Assembly (NCBI RefSeq): GCF_008364625.2
Contig: NZ_CP126604.1
Span: forward strand, 4,154,001-4,218,000
DNA: 64,000 bases
Direction: 5' to 3'
From: Enterobacter dykesii
GTDB lineage: Bacteria; Pseudomonadota; Gammaproteobacteria; Enterobacterales; Enterobacteriaceae
In this document: positions 18,024-30,041 of the stretch, piece after piece
How the letters are laid out: each line of letters begins with the position of its first letter
Position numbering within the stretch: the first letter of the stretch is position 1
Translations under genes and position numbers: made by a program
Notes under the pieces: generated by a model
The model's input: the letters and a program-made list of their open reading frames with translations, nothing else
Told to the model about the DNA's origin: nothing
Database searches by the model: none

Positions 18024-20159
18024 ATGAGCACCATTTTGATTGTTCTCGCTGCTATGCTGGCCGGCGCGTTGGTTGCAGGGTGGTTATATCGGCGCCGCGT
18101 ACAGCGCCGTTATCGTCTGCCTTTTTTAAATGCATTTGCGGGTGCGAGCACGCGTAAACTCACGCAGGACGAGCGCGATGCGGTTGAAAACTATCTCGAA
18201 ATCCTGAACCGTACTCAGTTAACGCCTGGGCCAACGGGAGCCACCGCTGCGCCCGTCGCGCTCAAGCTTAATGCGCAAAGTGATACCGTGCTCTGCGTGA
18301 CGCGCTCCATCACGCGCTACGGCATCACGACTGATGACCCCAACAAATGGCGCTATTACCTTGATTCCGTCGAAGTGCATCTGCCCCCGTCCTGGGAGCA
18401 ATATATTAATGACGAAAACAGCGTTGAGCTTATTCACACCGATTCGTTGCCCCTGGTTATCTCGCTTAACGGCCATACGCTAAATGAATACCTTCAGGAA
18501 GCCCCGCGTTTTGCGCTGGAACGCGCAAGTTCAACGCAGGCGTCCATTCGTGGTGAAGAAACAGAGCAGATCGAACTGCTGAACATTCGCCAGGAAACGC
18601 ATGAAGAGTATGCCCTGAGCCGCCCGGACGGCATTCGTGAAGCCATTCTAATCGTTGCTGCCTTCCTGCTCTTTTTTATCTGCCTGCTCACGCCGGATGT
18701 GTTTGTCCCCTGGCTGGCTGGCGGCGCGGTGCTGCTGCTGGCCGGTGGGCTTTGGGGTCTCTTTGCTCCACCGGCTAAAACCTCGTTGCGCGAGATCCAC
18801 TGCCTGCGCGGGACGCCAAAGCGCTGGGGTCTGTTCGGTGAAAACGATCAGGAACATCTCAACAATATTTCGCTCGGTATTATCGACCTGATCTACCCGC
18901 GCCACTGGCAGCCGTGGATCGCACAGGACCTAGGGCAGAAAACCGACATTGATATCTACCTTGACCGCCACGTTGTGCGTCAGGGACGCTTCCTGTCTCT
19001 GCATGATGAAGTGAAAAATTTCCCGCTTCAGCACTGGCTGCGCAGTACGGTCATTGCCGGCGGCGCCGCGCTGGTCTTAGCCATGCTGCTGCTTTTCGTG
19101 CCGCTGGATATGCCCATTAAATTCACCCTGTCGTGGATCAAAGGGGCGCAAACCATTGAAGCGACCAGCGTCAACAAACTGGATGAAGCCGGTGTACGCG
19201 TGGGGGACACGCTGCGCCTGAAGGGGACCGGGATGTGTAATATTCATACCCCGGGGGCGTGGAACACGCGTCAGAGCTCGCCGTTCATGCCGTTCGATTG
19301 TTCGCAAATTATCTGGAACGACGCGCCGCCGCTGCCGCTGCCGGAATCCGAAGTGGTGAACAAAGCCACAGCTCTCACCCAGACGGTTAACCGCCAGCTG
19401 CACCCGAAACCGGACGATGATTCGCGCGTCAGCCCCGCGCTGCGCTCGGCCATTCAGAAATCAGGCATGGTTCTGCTGGATGATTTTGGTGACATCGTCC
19501 TGAAAACGCAGGATTTATGCTCTTCTCAGGATGAGTGCATACGCCTTAAAAACGCCCTGGTAAACCTGGGAAACAGTAAAGACTGGGACTCGCTGGTGAA
19601 ACGCGCCGAAGCGGGACGACTGGACGGCGTTAACGTGCTGCTGCGTCCGGTGAGCGCTGAATCTCTGGATAACCTGGTCGCCACCTCGACGTCGCCGTTC
19701 ATGATGCGCGAGACTACCCGTGCGGCTCAGGCGCTGAACAGCCCGGCTCCGGGCGGCTTTGTGATAGCAAGCGATGAAGGCAGCGACCTGGTCGATCAGC
19801 CCTACCCGCAGGTCGCGCTTTATGATTACCCGGCGCAGGAACAGTGGAGCCAGTTCCAGCGCCTGGCGCAGATGCTGATGCAAACGCCGTTCAGCGCCGA
19901 AGGGATTGTCACGAGTATTTATACCGACGCCAACGGCACTCGCCATATCGGCCTGCACCGAATGCCGGACAGCGCAGGACTGTGGCGCTACATCGGCACC
20001 TCTCTGCTAATGACCGCGATGCTTGCCGCCATTTTCTGGAACGGCTTTATGGCCCTGCGCCGCTACCAGCGCTCGCGCACACGGCTTGCCGACATTCAGC
20101 AGTATTATGAAAACTGCCTTAATCCAAAGCTGATCCCCTCGTCTGAGAGCCTGATCTGA
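18024..20159 (+). CDS. igaA: Intracellular growth attenuator IgaA, Rcs repressor
   Basis: Inner-membrane protein that restrains the Rcs phosphorelay; in Salmonella and E. coli it acts through RcsD, and loss is normally lethal unless Rcs is off. It has 711 residues, the family length. Membrane segments are at residues 2-22, about 207-250 (two helices), about 340-362 and about 655-675. A large cytoplasmic region lies between the first ones, and a periplasmic domain with several cysteines between the last two. The start ATG has GGGGAAAGC just upstream and lies 33 bases after an ERIC element. Confidence 0.95.
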   Translation: MSTILIVLAAMLAGALVAGWLYRRRVQRRYRLPFLNAFAGASTRKLTQDERDAVENYLEILNRTQLTPGPTGATAAPVALKLNAQSDTVLCVTRSITRYGITTDDPNKWRYYLDSVEVHLPPSWEQYINDENSVELIHTDSLPLVISLNGHTLNEYLQEAPRFALERASSTQASIRGEETEQIELLNIRQETHEEYALSRPDGIREAILIVAAFLLFFICLLTPDVFVPWLAGGAVLLLAGGLWGLFAPPAKTSLREIHCLRGTPKRWGLFGENDQEHLNNISLGIIDLIYPRHWQPWIAQDLGQKTDIDIYLDRHVVRQGRFLSLHDEVKNFPLQHWLRSTVIAGGAALVLAMLLLFVPLDMPIKFTLSWIKGAQTIEATSVNKLDEAGVRVGDTLRLKGTGMCNIHTPGAWNTRQSSPFMPFDCSQIIWNDAPPLPLPESEVVNKATALTQTVNRQLHPKPDDDSRVSPALRSAIQKSGMVLLDDFGDIVLKTQDLCSSQDECIRLKNALVNLGNSKDWDSLVKRAEAGRLDGVNVLLRPVSAESLDNLVATSTSPFMMRETTRAAQALNSPAPGGFVIASDEGSDLVDQPYPQVALYDYPAQEQWSQFQRLAQMLMQTPFSAEGIVTSIYTDANGTRHIGLHRMPDSAGLWRYIGTSLLMTAMLAAIFWNGFMALRRYQRSRTRLADIQQYYENCLNPKLIPSSESLI

Positions 20160-20169
20160 TAACGTCGTT

Positions 20170-20198
20170 GCGCGACAAGATGTGCTACCCTGTCGCGC
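20170..20198. other. Perfect inverted repeat between igaA and yrfG
   Basis: GCGCGACA (20170-20177) is matched exactly by TGTCGCGC (20191-20198), with a 13-base loop. It starts 11 bases after the igaA stop and ends 28 bases before the yrfG start. A short, weakly T-rich stretch follows. It may be an intercistronic terminator, an attenuator or a stability element. Confidence 0.6.
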
Positions 20199-20226
20199 AC
20201 GTTTCTTCTGGCTGGAGTTCCCCCTT

Positions 20227-20910
20227 ATGCATCTTGATATCGCCTGGCAGGAGGTAGATACCGTTCTGCTGGATATGGACGGCACGCTGCTCGATCTCGC
20301 CTTTGATAACTATTTCTGGCAAACGCTGGTTCCTGAAACCTATGGCGAGCAGCAGGGGATCTCCCCGGCAGAAGCGCAGGCATTCATTCGTTCGCAATAT
20401 AGCGCGGTGCAACATACGCTAAACTGGTACTGTCTTGACTACTGGAGCGAGCGCCTCGGTTTGGATATATGTGCCATGACCACCGCCCAGGGCCCGCGCG
20501 CCGTTCTGCGCGAGGATACCGTGCCCTTCCTGGATGCGCTGAAAGCCAGCGGCAAGCGCCGTATTTTGCTGACCAACGCGCATCCACATAATCTGGCGGT
20601 GAAGCTGGAGCATACGGGCCTGGCGTCGCACCTTGATTTATTACTTTCCACCCACACATTTGGTTATCCGAAAGAGGATCAGCGGTTGTGGCATGCGGTG
20701 AAGGAAGAGACGGGTTTACAGCCAGAACGTACGCTGTTCATTGATGACAGCGAGCCCATTCTGGATTCTGCCGCAAGGTTTGGCATTCGCTACTGTCTGG
20801 GCGTAACCAATCCTGACTCTGGCCTGGCTGAAAAAAGCTATCTGCGCCACCCGGGACTGAACGACTACCGCCAGATGATCCCCTCACTGACCGTGAAGGA
20901 GACGCCATGA
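20227..20910 (+). CDS. yrfG: GMP/IMP nucleotidase YrfG
   Basis: HAD-like hydrolase; the E. coli enzyme dephosphorylates purine monophosphates such as GMP and IMP. It has 227 residues from the ATG at 20227 (MHLDIAWQEVDTVLL), the conserved start; the frame is open 15 codons further up through the inverted repeat. HAD motifs are LLDMDGTLLDL (about residue 14), LLTNAHP (about 118) and FIDDSEPILDSAA (about 174). Its last bases overlap hslR by 4, so yrfG-hslR-hslO form an operon. Confidence 0.94.
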   Translation: MHLDIAWQEVDTVLLDMDGTLLDLAFDNYFWQTLVPETYGEQQGISPAEAQAFIRSQYSAVQHTLNWYCLDYWSERLGLDICAMTTAQGPRAVLREDTVPFLDALKASGKRRILLTNAHPHNLAVKLEHTGLASHLDLLLSTHTFGYPKEDQRLWHAVKEETGLQPERTLFIDDSEPILDSAARFGIRYCLGVTNPDSGLAEKSYLRHPGLNDYRQMIPSLTVKETP

Positions 20911-21308
20911 AAGAAAAACCCTCTGACGGGGTAAGACTGGATAAATGGCTGTGGGCAGCGCGTTTTTATAAAACACGCGCCCTTGCCCGCGAGATGGTTG
21001 ACGGCGGAAAAGTGCATTACAACGGCCAGCGCAGCAAACCGAGCAAGCTGGTTGAGCTGAATGCCACCTTAACGCTGCGTCAGGGCAACGATGAACGTAC
21101 GGTAGTGATCAAAGCCATTACCGAACAGCGTCGACCCGCAGCGGAAGCCGTACTGCTTTATGAAGAGACGGCGGAGAGCATTGAAAAGCGCGAGAAGACC
21201 GCGCTGGCGCGCAAAATGAACGCGCTGACGATGCCCCACCCGGACCGGCGACCGGATAAAAAAGAGCGCCGCGATTTGATGAAATTTAAACACGGTGAGA
21301 CTGATTAA
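20907..21308 (+). CDS. hslR: Ribosome-associated heat shock protein Hsp15
   Basis: 133-residue RNA-binding protein with an S4 domain at the N-terminus ([20 protein letters not shown], residues about 10-29). Hsp15 binds free 50S subunits that still carry a nascent chain and helps recycle them after heat shock. The C-terminus is a basic helical tail. It is coupled to yrfG by a 4-base overlap and followed by hslO after 23 bases. Confidence 0.95.
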   Translation: MKEKPSDGVRLDKWLWAARFYKTRALAREMVDGGKVHYNGQRSKPSKLVELNATLTLRQGNDERTVVIKAITEQRRPAAEAVLLYEETAESIEKREKTALARKMNALTMPHPDRRPDKKERRDLMKFKHGETD

Positions 21309-21331
21309 CCTCACCCGCACGAGAGATGAAA

Positions 21332-22210
21332 ATGGCCCAACACGACCAATTACACCGCTATCTGTTTGAACAATTCGCCGTGCGCGGCGAGCTGGTCACC
21401 GTATCCGAAACCTGGAAACAGATTCTGGAAAACCACAATTACCCGCTGCCGGTGAAGACCCTGTTGGGCGAACTGCTGGTTGCCACCAGCCTGCTGACGG
21501 CGACGCTGAAGTTTGCCGGTGATATCACCGTGCAGCTGCAGGGTGACGGCCCGATGACGCTGGCGGTGATCAACGGCAATAACCAGCAGCAGATGCGCGG
21601 CGTGGCGCGCGTTCAGGGCGACGTGCCTGAAAATGCGGATCTCAAAACGCTGGTGGGTAATGGCTACCTGGTGATCACCATCTCCCCTGAGGAAGGTGAG
21701 CGCTATCAGGGCGTGGTGGGTCTGGAAGGCGATACCCTTGCAGCCTGCCTGGAAGATTACTTCATGCGTTCTGAACAGCTGCCGACGCGCCTTTTCATCC
21801 GCACTGGTGAAGTGGACGGTCAGCCTGCTGCGGGCGGTATGCTGCTGCAGGTTCTGCCTGCGCAGGACGCACAGACCAATGACTTTGAGCACCTGGCGAC
21901 GCTGACCGAAACCATTAAAGCGGAAGAGCTGTTCAACCTGTCGGCGACCGACGTGCTGTGGCGTCTGTACCACGAAGAAGAAGTGACGGTTTACGACCCG
22001 CAGTCCGTGGAATTTAAGTGCACCTGCTCACGCGAGCGCTGTGCTGGCGCGCTGAAAACCCTGCCGGACGAAGAGATCGACAGCATCATGGCGGAAGACG
22101 GCGAAATTGATATGCACTGTGACTACTGCGGTACGCACTACGTTTTCAATTCGATGGATATCGCTGAGATCCGCAACAACGCCTCCCCGGCGGATCCGCA
22201 GGTTCACTAA
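21332..22210 (+). CDS. hslO: Redox-regulated chaperone Hsp33
   Basis: Cytoplasmic holdase activated by oxidative unfolding. The four zinc-binding cysteines of the redox switch are present as CTC (about residue 230) and CDYC (about 264). It has 292 residues from the ATG at 21332, equal to E. coli, with GAGAG 6 bases upstream; the ATG at 21326 sits on that site and is less likely. It is the last gene of yrfG-hslR-hslO, followed by a REP-like palindrome. Confidence 0.95.
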   Translation: MAQHDQLHRYLFEQFAVRGELVTVSETWKQILENHNYPLPVKTLLGELLVATSLLTATLKFAGDITVQLQGDGPMTLAVINGNNQQQMRGVARVQGDVPENADLKTLVGNGYLVITISPEEGERYQGVVGLEGDTLAACLEDYFMRSEQLPTRLFIRTGEVDGQPAAGGMLLQVLPAQDAQTNDFEHLATLTETIKAEELFNLSATDVLWRLYHEEEVTVYDPQSVEFKCTCSRERCAGALKTLPDEEIDSIMAEDGEIDMHCDYCGTHYVFNSMDIAEIRNNASPADPQVH

Positions 22211-22218
22211 ACTTCTTT

Positions 22219-22263
22219 CCCTCACCCTAACCCTCTCCCCTTTGGGAGAGGCTGGGGTGAGGG
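22219..22263. repeat. REP-like palindrome after hslO (most symmetric copy)
   Basis: CCCTCACCCTAACCCTCTCC on one side and GGAGAGGCTGGGGTGAGGG on the other form a near-perfect hairpin around a short CTTT centre. It starts 8 bases after the hslO stop. It is the most symmetric member of the family in this window. Confidence 0.88.
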
Positions 22264-22281
22264 ACAAAAAACCCCGTTTAA

Positions 22282-22295
22282 GCTGAATCGTTTTC
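22282..22295. promoter_or_regulatory. Candidate Cra (FruR) site upstream of pckA
   Basis: GCTGAATCGTTTTC fits the Cra consensus (TGAATCGNTT core). Cra activates pckA in E. coli. The site lies about 270 bases before the pckA start. Confidence 0.7.
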
Positions 22296-22329
22296 CCAAT
22301 GTAACTCTTACGTAATTTTCTTACGTGTA

Positions 22330-22345
22330 TGCGATTACATTCACA
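22330..22345. promoter_or_regulatory. Candidate CRP site upstream of pckA
   Basis: TGCGATTACATTCACA matches TGTGA-N6-TCACA at 9 of 10 positions. CRP-cAMP control of pckA is known in E. coli. Apart from this site, the Cra site and the REP-like palindrome, I see nothing else definite in the 356-base hslO-pckA gap, which in E. coli holds yhgE. Confidence 0.7.
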
Positions 22346-22566
22346 TTCTTTCCGATAAAATCACCAGCCCTTAACCTTTTCGGAACATTTTCCCCAACCA
22401 AAAAGCGATTCCTGCGATAATCCGCCTGCGCTGTGACTGGAGTCGCAGCGTTTTCCGTTAGTAAGGGTTTTGTCCAGATGCGTAAATCTATGAGCCCCGT
22501 CGCGGTTAACAACCTCAGAAAAACCCTACAATTTCAGGCAGTACATATTGGCTAAGGAGCAGTGAT

Positions 22567-24186
22567 ATGCGTGTTACTGGTTTAACCCCGCAAGATCTCA
22601 AGGCTTATGGTATTCACGACGTCCAGGAAATCGTCTACAACCCCGACTACGATACGCTGTATCAGGAAGAGCTCAATCCAGCACTGGAAGGATACGAGCG
22701 TGGTGTGTTGACGAATCTTGGTGCTATCGCCGTCGATACCGGTATCTTTACCGGTCGTTCGCCGAAAGATAAGTATATCGTCCGAGACGAAACCACCCGC
22801 GATACGCTGTGGTGGGCTGATAAGGGCAAAGGGAAGAACGACAACAAACCGCTCTCTCCGGAAACCTGGCAGCACCTGAAAGGGCTCGTCACCCAACAAC
22901 TTTCCGGCAAGCGTCTGTTCATTGTCGACGCTTTCTGCGGCGCAAACGCCGACACCCGTCTATCCGTGCGTTTTATCACCGAAGTGGCCTGGCAGGCGCA
23001 TTTCGTGAAAAACATGTTTATTCGTCCAACCGACGAAGAGCTGCAGGACTTCACCCCTGATTTCATCGTGATGAACGGTGCGAAATGCACCAACCCACAG
23101 TGGAAAGAGCAGGGTCTGAACTCCGAAAACTTTGTGGCCTTCAACCTGACCGAACGTATCCAGCTGATCGGCGGTACCTGGTACGGCGGCGAAATGAAGA
23201 AAGGGATGTTCTCGGTCATGAACTACCTGCTGCCGCTGCGGGGCATCGCCTCCATGCACTGCTCGGCTAACGTCGGTGAAAAAGGCGACGTGGCGGTATT
23301 CTTCGGCCTGTCCGGCACCGGGAAAACCACCCTGTCTACCGATCCAAAACGTCGCCTGATTGGTGATGACGAACACGGCTGGGATGACGACGGCGTATTC
23401 AACTTTGAAGGCGGCTGCTACGCGAAGACCATTCGCCTGTCTGAAGAGGCCGAGCCGGATATCTTCCACGCGATCCGTCGCGATGCGCTGCTGGAAAACG
23501 TCACCGTGCGTGCCGACGGCTCCATCGACTTCGACGATGCGTCGAAAACGGAAAACACCCGCGTCTCTTACCCGATCTACCACATCGACAATATCGTGAA
23601 GCCGGTGTCAAAAGCGGGTCATGCCACGAAGGTCATTTTCCTGACCGCGGATGCGTTCGGCGTGCTGCCCCCGGTGTCTCGCCTGACGGCCAGCCAGACG
23701 CAGTACCATTTCCTCTCCGGCTTCACCGCCAAGCTGGCGGGTACCGAGCGCGGCGTGACGGAGCCAACCCCAACCTTCTCCGCCTGCTTCGGCGCGGCTT
23801 TCCTGTCGCTGCACCCGACGCAGTACGCTGAAGTGCTGGTGAAACGCATGCAGGCATCTGGCGCGCAGGCCTACCTGGTGAACACCGGCTGGAACGGTAC
23901 CGGCAAACGTATCTCTATCAAAGATACCCGTGCCATTATCGACGCCATTCTGGATGGTTCTCTGGACGACGCCGAAACCTTCACGCTGCCGATGTTTGAC
24001 CTGGCGATCCCAACGTCGCTGCCGGGTGTGGATACGCATATCCTCGACCCGCGCAACACGTACGGTTCTCCGGAGCAGTGGCGCGAGAAGGCGGAATCTC
24101 TGGCGAAGCTGTTTATTGAGAACTTCGAGAAGTATACCGATACCCCGGCGGGTGCTGCGCTGGTGAGCGCTGGACCGAAGCTGTAG
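22567..24186 (+). CDS. pckA: Phosphoenolpyruvate carboxykinase (ATP)
   Basis: Gluconeogenic enzyme that converts oxaloacetate and ATP to phosphoenolpyruvate, ADP and CO2. It has 539 residues (540 in E. coli). The kinase-1a P-loop [11 protein letters not shown] (about residue 247) and the metal-binding [10 protein letters not shown] (about 263) are intact, as is the substrate-binding GRSPKDKY (about 65). AAGGAG lies 9 bases upstream of the ATG. It has its own terminator and is monocistronic. Confidence 0.97.
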   Translation: MRVTGLTPQDLKAYGIHDVQEIVYNPDYDTLYQEELNPALEGYERGVLTNLGAIAVDTGIFTGRSPKDKYIVRDETTRDTLWWADKGKGKNDNKPLSPETWQHLKGLVTQQLSGKRLFIVDAFCGANADTRLSVRFITEVAWQAHFVKNMFIRPTDEELQDFTPDFIVMNGAKCTNPQWKEQGLNSENFVAFNLTERIQLIGGTWYGGEMKKGMFSVMNYLLPLRGIASMHCSANVGEKGDVAVFFGLSGTGKTTLSTDPKRRLIGDDEHGWDDDGVFNFEGGCYAKTIRLSEEAEPDIFHAIRRDALLENVTVRADGSIDFDDASKTENTRVSYPIYHIDNIVKPVSKAGHATKVIFLTADAFGVLPPVSRLTASQTQYHFLSGFTAKLAGTERGVTEPTPTFSACFGAAFLSLHPTQYAEVLVKRMQASGAQAYLVNTGWNGTGKRISIKDTRAIIDAILDGSLDDAETFTLPMFDLAIPTSLPGVDTHILDPRNTYGSPEQWREKAESLAKLFIENFEKYTDTPAGAALVSAGPKL

Positions 24187-24194
24187 GTAAAAGC

Positions 24195-24221
24195 AAAAAG
24201 GCAACGAAAGTTGCCTTTTTT
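24195..24221 (+). terminator. Rho-independent terminator after pckA
   Basis: AAGGCAAC / GTTGCCTT stem with a 4-base loop and a T6 tail, 9 bases after the stop. A REP-like palindrome follows within 11 bases. Confidence 0.92.
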
Positions 24222-24231
24222 AATGTTTTCT

Positions 24232-24270
24232 CCCTCTCCCAGTGGGAGAGGGTCGGGGTGAGGGCATCAG
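24232..24270. repeat. REP-like palindrome between pckA and envZ
   Basis: CCCTCTCCCAGTGGGAGAGG followed by GTCGGGGTGAGGGCATCAG; same family and same orientation as the copies at 16971 and 59943. It lies between the convergent pckA and envZ. Confidence 0.87.
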
Positions 24271-24276
24271 ACCGCA

Positions 24277-26339
<2,063 letters not shown>

Positions 26340-26571
26340 TGTGTGTACTCCCAAAGGTTCGGATAGTCTTTGTAACAGCGTATTCTAAAAAAGTGCACGT
26401 ATTCGACCAGTTAATTCTGGTATAAATTCTAGTCGAAATTGTTACAAAGCATATTTAACAGCAGCTTATCTGCTCATTTCATCACATAAATCATTATTAA
26501 TCCTGTCTGTTACACTGTGTGGTACGTATTGTGCGCAAGACAGTTAACCGGCAGGCAGCAAAGGCTTTACC

Positions 26572-27045
26572 ATGAAAACGCCCCTGATCACCCGCGAAGG
26601 GTACGAAAAGCTCAAAAAAGAGATGGATTACCTCTGGCGCGAAGAGCGTCCTGAAGTCACCAAAAAGGTAACCTGGGCGGCAAGCCTGGGCGATCGCAGC
26701 GAAAACGCTGACTACCAGTACAACAAAAAGCGGCTGCGCGAAATTGACCGCCGGGTTCGCTATCTGACGAAGTGCCTTGAGAATCTCAAAATTGTCGACT
26801 ACTCCCCGCAGCAGGAGGGCAAAGTGTTCTTCGGCGCGTGGGTGGAGATTGAAAACGACGATGGCGACACCCTGCGTTTTCGCATTGTCGGCTACGATGA
26901 AATTTTTGGTCGTAAGGATTACATCTCCATCGACTCCCCGATGGCCCGCGCGCTGCTGAAAAAGGAAGTGGGCGATCTGGCCGTCGTTCAGACCCCTGGT
27001 GGTGAAGCCAGCTGGTACGTCAATGAGATCGTCTACGTAAAATAG
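26572..27045 (+). CDS. greB: Transcript cleavage factor GreB
   Basis: Binds the RNA polymerase secondary channel and promotes cleavage of backtracked RNA. It has 157 residues: an N-terminal antiparallel coiled coil with the tip segment GDRSENADYQYNKKRLREID (about 42-61) holding the conserved acidic residues, then a globular FKBP-like domain. It is transcribed away from ompR, with yhgF 88 bases downstream. Confidence 0.96.
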   Translation: MKTPLITREGYEKLKKEMDYLWREERPEVTKKVTWAASLGDRSENADYQYNKKRLREIDRRVRYLTKCLENLKIVDYSPQQEGKVFFGAWVEIENDDGDTLRFRIVGYDEIFGRKDYISIDSPMARALLKKEVGDLAVVQTPGGEASWYVNEIVYVK

Positions 27046-27133
27046 TCCGAGAGCGCCCTCCCCGGCTGGCATTTTGCCGTGTCAGCCCGTATAACTATCC
27101 CCTGATTTTTTCGACTCAACAGATGATAAAGCC

Positions 27134-29464
27134 ATGATGAAAGATTCGCTCTGCCGCATTATTGCGGGTGATATTCAGGCCAGAGCCGAACAGGTAGAAG
27201 CTGCCGTTCGCCTGCTTGATGAAGGGAACACCGTGCCGTTTATTGCACGCTATCGTAAGGAAGTCACCGGCGGTCTGGATGACACGCAGCTGCGTAACCT
27301 GGAGACCCGTCTGGGTTATCTGCGCGAGCTGGAAGAACGTCGTCAGGCGATCCTCAAATCCATCGGCGAACAGGGCAAGCTGACCAGCGAGCTTGAAAGC
27401 GCCATCAACGGCACCCTGAGCAAAACCGAACTCGAAGATCTCTATCTGCCGTACAAGCCGAAGCGCCGCACGCGCGGGCAGATTGCGATTGAAGCGGGTC
27501 TTGAGCCGCTTGCCGACCTGCTGTGGAACGAACCGTCCCACGATCCGGAAACCGAAGCGGCGAAATTTATCGACGCTGACAAAGGCGTGGCGGACACCAA
27601 GGCCGCCCTCGACGGCGCACGCTACATTCTGATGGAGCGCTTCGCCGAAGACGCCGCCCTGCTGGCTAAAGTGCGCGATTACCTGTGGAAGAATGCCCAC
27701 ATCGTCTCTACCGTCGTCGCGGGTAAAGAGGAAGAAGGCGCGAAATTCCGTGACTACTTCGATCACCACGAACCGATCTCTACCGCGCCGTCTCACCGCG
27801 CGCTGGCAATGTTCCGCGGCCGCAACGAAGGCGTGCTCCAGCTCTCCCTGAACGCCGACCCGCAGTTCGACGAGCCGCCGAAAGAGAGTCACTGCGAGCA
27901 GATCATCATCGACCATCTCGGCCTGCGCCTGAACAACGCCCCGGCTGACAGCTGGCGCAAAGGCGTGGTGAGCTGGACCTGGCGCATCAAGGTGCTGATG
28001 CACCTCGAAACCGAGCTGATGGGCACCGTGCGCGAACGCGCCGAAGATGAAGCGATCAACGTCTTCGCCCGTAACCTGCACGACCTGCTGATGGCCGCCC
28101 CTGCCGGCCTGCGCGCGACCATGGGTCTCGATCCGGGTCTGCGTACCGGCGTGAAGGTCGCTGTCGTTGACGGCACCGGCAAGCTGGTCGCCACCGACAC
28201 TATCTATCCGCACACCGGCCAGGCAGCGAAAGCGGCCGTCGTGGTGGCGGCGCTGTGCGAAAAATACAACGTTGAGCTGGTTGCCATCGGCAACGGTACG
28301 GCGTCCCGTGAAACCGAGCGTTTCTATCTCGACGTGCAGAAGCAGTTCCCGAAAGTAACGGCGCAGAAAGTGATCGTCAGCGAAGCGGGGGCATCCGTCT
28401 ATTCCGCGTCCGAGCTGGCGGCCCAGGAGTTCCCTGACCTTGACGTTTCCCTGCGCGGCGCGGTCTCTATCGCTCGCCGCCTGCAGGATCCGCTGGCGGA
28501 GCTGGTGAAGATCGACCCGAAATCCATCGGCGTGGGCCAGTATCAGCACGACGTGAGCCAGACTCAGCTGGCGCGCAAGCTGGATGCGGTGGTGGAAGAC
28601 TGCGTAAACGCCGTCGGCGTGGACCTGAACACCGCCTCCGTTCCCCTGCTGACCCGCGTGGCGGGCTTAACCCGCATGATGGCGCAGAACATCGTCGCCT
28701 GGCGCGATGAGAACGGCCAGTTCCAGAACCGTCAGCAGCTGCTGAAGGTGAGCCGCCTGGGGCCAAAAGCCTTTGAGCAGTGCGCGGGCTTCCTGCGCAT
28801 CAACCACGGCGATAACCCGCTGGATGCCTCCACCGTTCACCCGGAAACGTACCCGGTTGTCGAGCGTATTCTGGCTGCCACCCAGCAGGCGCTGAAAGAT
28901 CTGATGGGTGACAGCAGCGCCCTGCGCAACCTGAAAGCCGTTGATTTCACCGACGACAAATTTGGTGTGCCAACCGTCACCGACATCATCAAAGAGCTGG
29001 AAAAGCCGGGCCGCGATCCGCGTCCTGAGTTCAAAACGGCGACCTTTGCTGACGGAGTGGAAACCATGAACGACCTGCTGCCCGGCATGGTGCTGGAAGG
29101 CGCGGTGACCAACGTCACCAACTTTGGCGCGTTTGTGGATATCGGCGTGCATCAGGACGGTCTGGTGCATATCTCATCTCTTGCCGACAAGTTCGTTGAA
29201 GACCCGCACACCGTGGTCAAAGCGGGCGACATCGTGAAGGTCAAAGTGCTGGAAGTGGATCTGCAGCGCAAGCGTATCGCGCTAACCATGCGTCTGGACG
29301 AGCAGCCGGGCGACACCAACGCGCGCCGTGGCGGCAATGGCGGAGGCCGCGAACAGCAGCGTCCGGCCGCGAAAGCGGCAAAACCGCGCGGACGTGATGC
29401 TCAGCCTGCTGGCAACAGCGCGATGATGGATGCGCTGGCGGCTGCGATGGGTAAGAAACGCTAA
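27134..29464 (+). CDS. yhgF: Tex-family RNA-binding protein YhgF
   Basis: Large conserved nucleic-acid-binding protein of the Tex family, linked to transcription and translation stress; the molecular role in enterobacteria is not settled. It has 776 residues: an N-terminal Tex helical region, a YqgF/RNase H-like domain ([17 protein letters not shown], about 333), a helix-hairpin-helix region (about 500-560) and a C-terminal S1 domain ([20 protein letters not shown], about 655). The last 60 residues are a Gly/Arg/Ala-rich tail ending AMGKKR. The 477-codon frame on the other strand is a shadow. Confidence 0.95.
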   Translation: MMKDSLCRIIAGDIQARAEQVEAAVRLLDEGNTVPFIARYRKEVTGGLDDTQLRNLETRLGYLRELEERRQAILKSIGEQGKLTSELESAINGTLSKTELEDLYLPYKPKRRTRGQIAIEAGLEPLADLLWNEPSHDPETEAAKFIDADKGVADTKAALDGARYILMERFAEDAALLAKVRDYLWKNAHIVSTVVAGKEEEGAKFRDYFDHHEPISTAPSHRALAMFRGRNEGVLQLSLNADPQFDEPPKESHCEQIIIDHLGLRLNNAPADSWRKGVVSWTWRIKVLMHLETELMGTVRERAEDEAINVFARNLHDLLMAAPAGLRATMGLDPGLRTGVKVAVVDGTGKLVATDTIYPHTGQAAKAAVVVAALCEKYNVELVAIGNGTASRETERFYLDVQKQFPKVTAQKVIVSEAGASVYSASELAAQEFPDLDVSLRGAVSIARRLQDPLAELVKIDPKSIGVGQYQHDVSQTQLARKLDAVVEDCVNAVGVDLNTASVPLLTRVAGLTRMMAQNIVAWRDENGQFQNRQQLLKVSRLGPKAFEQCAGFLRINHGDNPLDASTVHPETYPVVERILAATQQALKDLMGDSSALRNLKAVDFTDDKFGVPTVTDIIKELEKPGRDPRPEFKTATFADGVETMNDLLPGMVLEGAVTNVTNFGAFVDIGVHQDGLVHISSLADKFVEDPHTVVKAGDIVKVKVLEVDLQRKRIALTMRLDEQPGDTNARRGGNGGGREQQRPAAKAAKPRGRDAQPAGNSAMMDALAAAMGKKR

Positions 29465-29473
29465 GGTTGTCAA

Positions 29474-29541
29474 TGCCCGGTGGCGCTGCGCTTACCGGGC
29501 CTACGGTTTTGTAGGCCGGGCAAACGCAGTGCCGCCCGGCA
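29474..29541. repeat. Paired inverted REP units (BIME) after yhgF
   Basis: GCCCGGTGGCGCTGCGCTTA (from 29475) and, in the opposite sense, GTAGGCCGGGCAAACGCAGT with GCCGCCCGGC (29511-29540) form two facing E. coli-type REP units around TACGGTTTT. They lie 10 bases after the yhgF stop. This is a different repeat type from the CCCTCTCCC family. Confidence 0.85.
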
Positions 29542-29651
29542 AGCAGGGCGCAGCGAATTAAAATAAATAGAATGTAGCCATATTTAAACCACGAATTATC
29601 ACCCCGTTAACAAATACTCTTCTTTTCGTTTTCCAGGCCATTCAGCAAATA

Positions 29652-29665
29652 TTGAGCCAGGTCAA
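29652..29665. promoter_or_regulatory. Candidate FNR site upstream of feoA
   Basis: TTGAGCCAGGTCAA fits the FNR pattern TTGAT-N4-ATCAA, with both TTGA/TCAA half-sites intact. FNR activates feoABC anaerobically in E. coli, when ferrous iron is available. The site is about 119 bases before the feoA start. Confidence 0.65.
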
Positions 29666-29726
29666 ACAGGTCGTAAATTAATACCGCAAACAACATTCCG
29701 TCACAGTTTTAATATTGCTGATAAAA

Positions 29727-29747
29727 ACTATTCTCATTATCATCCCA
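29727..29747. promoter_or_regulatory. Candidate Fur box upstream of feoA
   Basis: The minus strand reads GGGATGATAATGAGAATAG, close to the 19-base Fur consensus (GATAATGATAATCATTATC). Fur repression of feo is established in E. coli. The site is about 40-55 bases before the feoA start and would overlap the promoter. The rest of the 319-base gap holds the BIME, the FNR-like site and A+T-rich DNA. Confidence 0.7.
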
Positions 29748-29783
29748 TAGTAGATAATTTAACCTTTCGTGGAATCAGGCGTT

Positions 29784-30011
29784 ATGCAATTCACTCCAGA
29801 CAGTGCATGGAAAATTACCGGTTTTACCCGCGAAATTAACCCAGCCTATCGGCAAAAGCTGCTGTCGCTGGGCATGCTGCCCGGCTCGTCATTTCAGGTC
29901 GTGCGCGTGGCGCCGCTGGGCGACCCGGTTCATATTGAAACCCGCCGCGTGAATCTTGTACTGCGTAAGAAAGACCTCGCGTTAATAGAAGTTGAAGCCT
30001 TATCCCGATAA
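29784..30011 (+). CDS. feoA: Ferrous iron transport protein FeoA
   Basis: 75-residue cytoplasmic SH3-like protein needed for FeoB-dependent ferrous iron uptake. I start it at the ATG at 29784 ([14 protein letters not shown]), which equals the E. coli length; the frame is open five codons further up. Conserved [12 protein letters not shown] and ..[19 protein letters not shown] are seen. It is the first gene of feoABC, with feoB 30 bases on. Confidence 0.95.
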   Translation: MQFTPDSAWKITGFTREINPAYRQKLLSLGMLPGSSFQVVRVAPLGDPVHIETRRVNLVLRKKDLALIEVEALSR

Positions 30012-30041
30012 CAAGCCAGCGGTTTCAGTGAGTCTAAAAAA

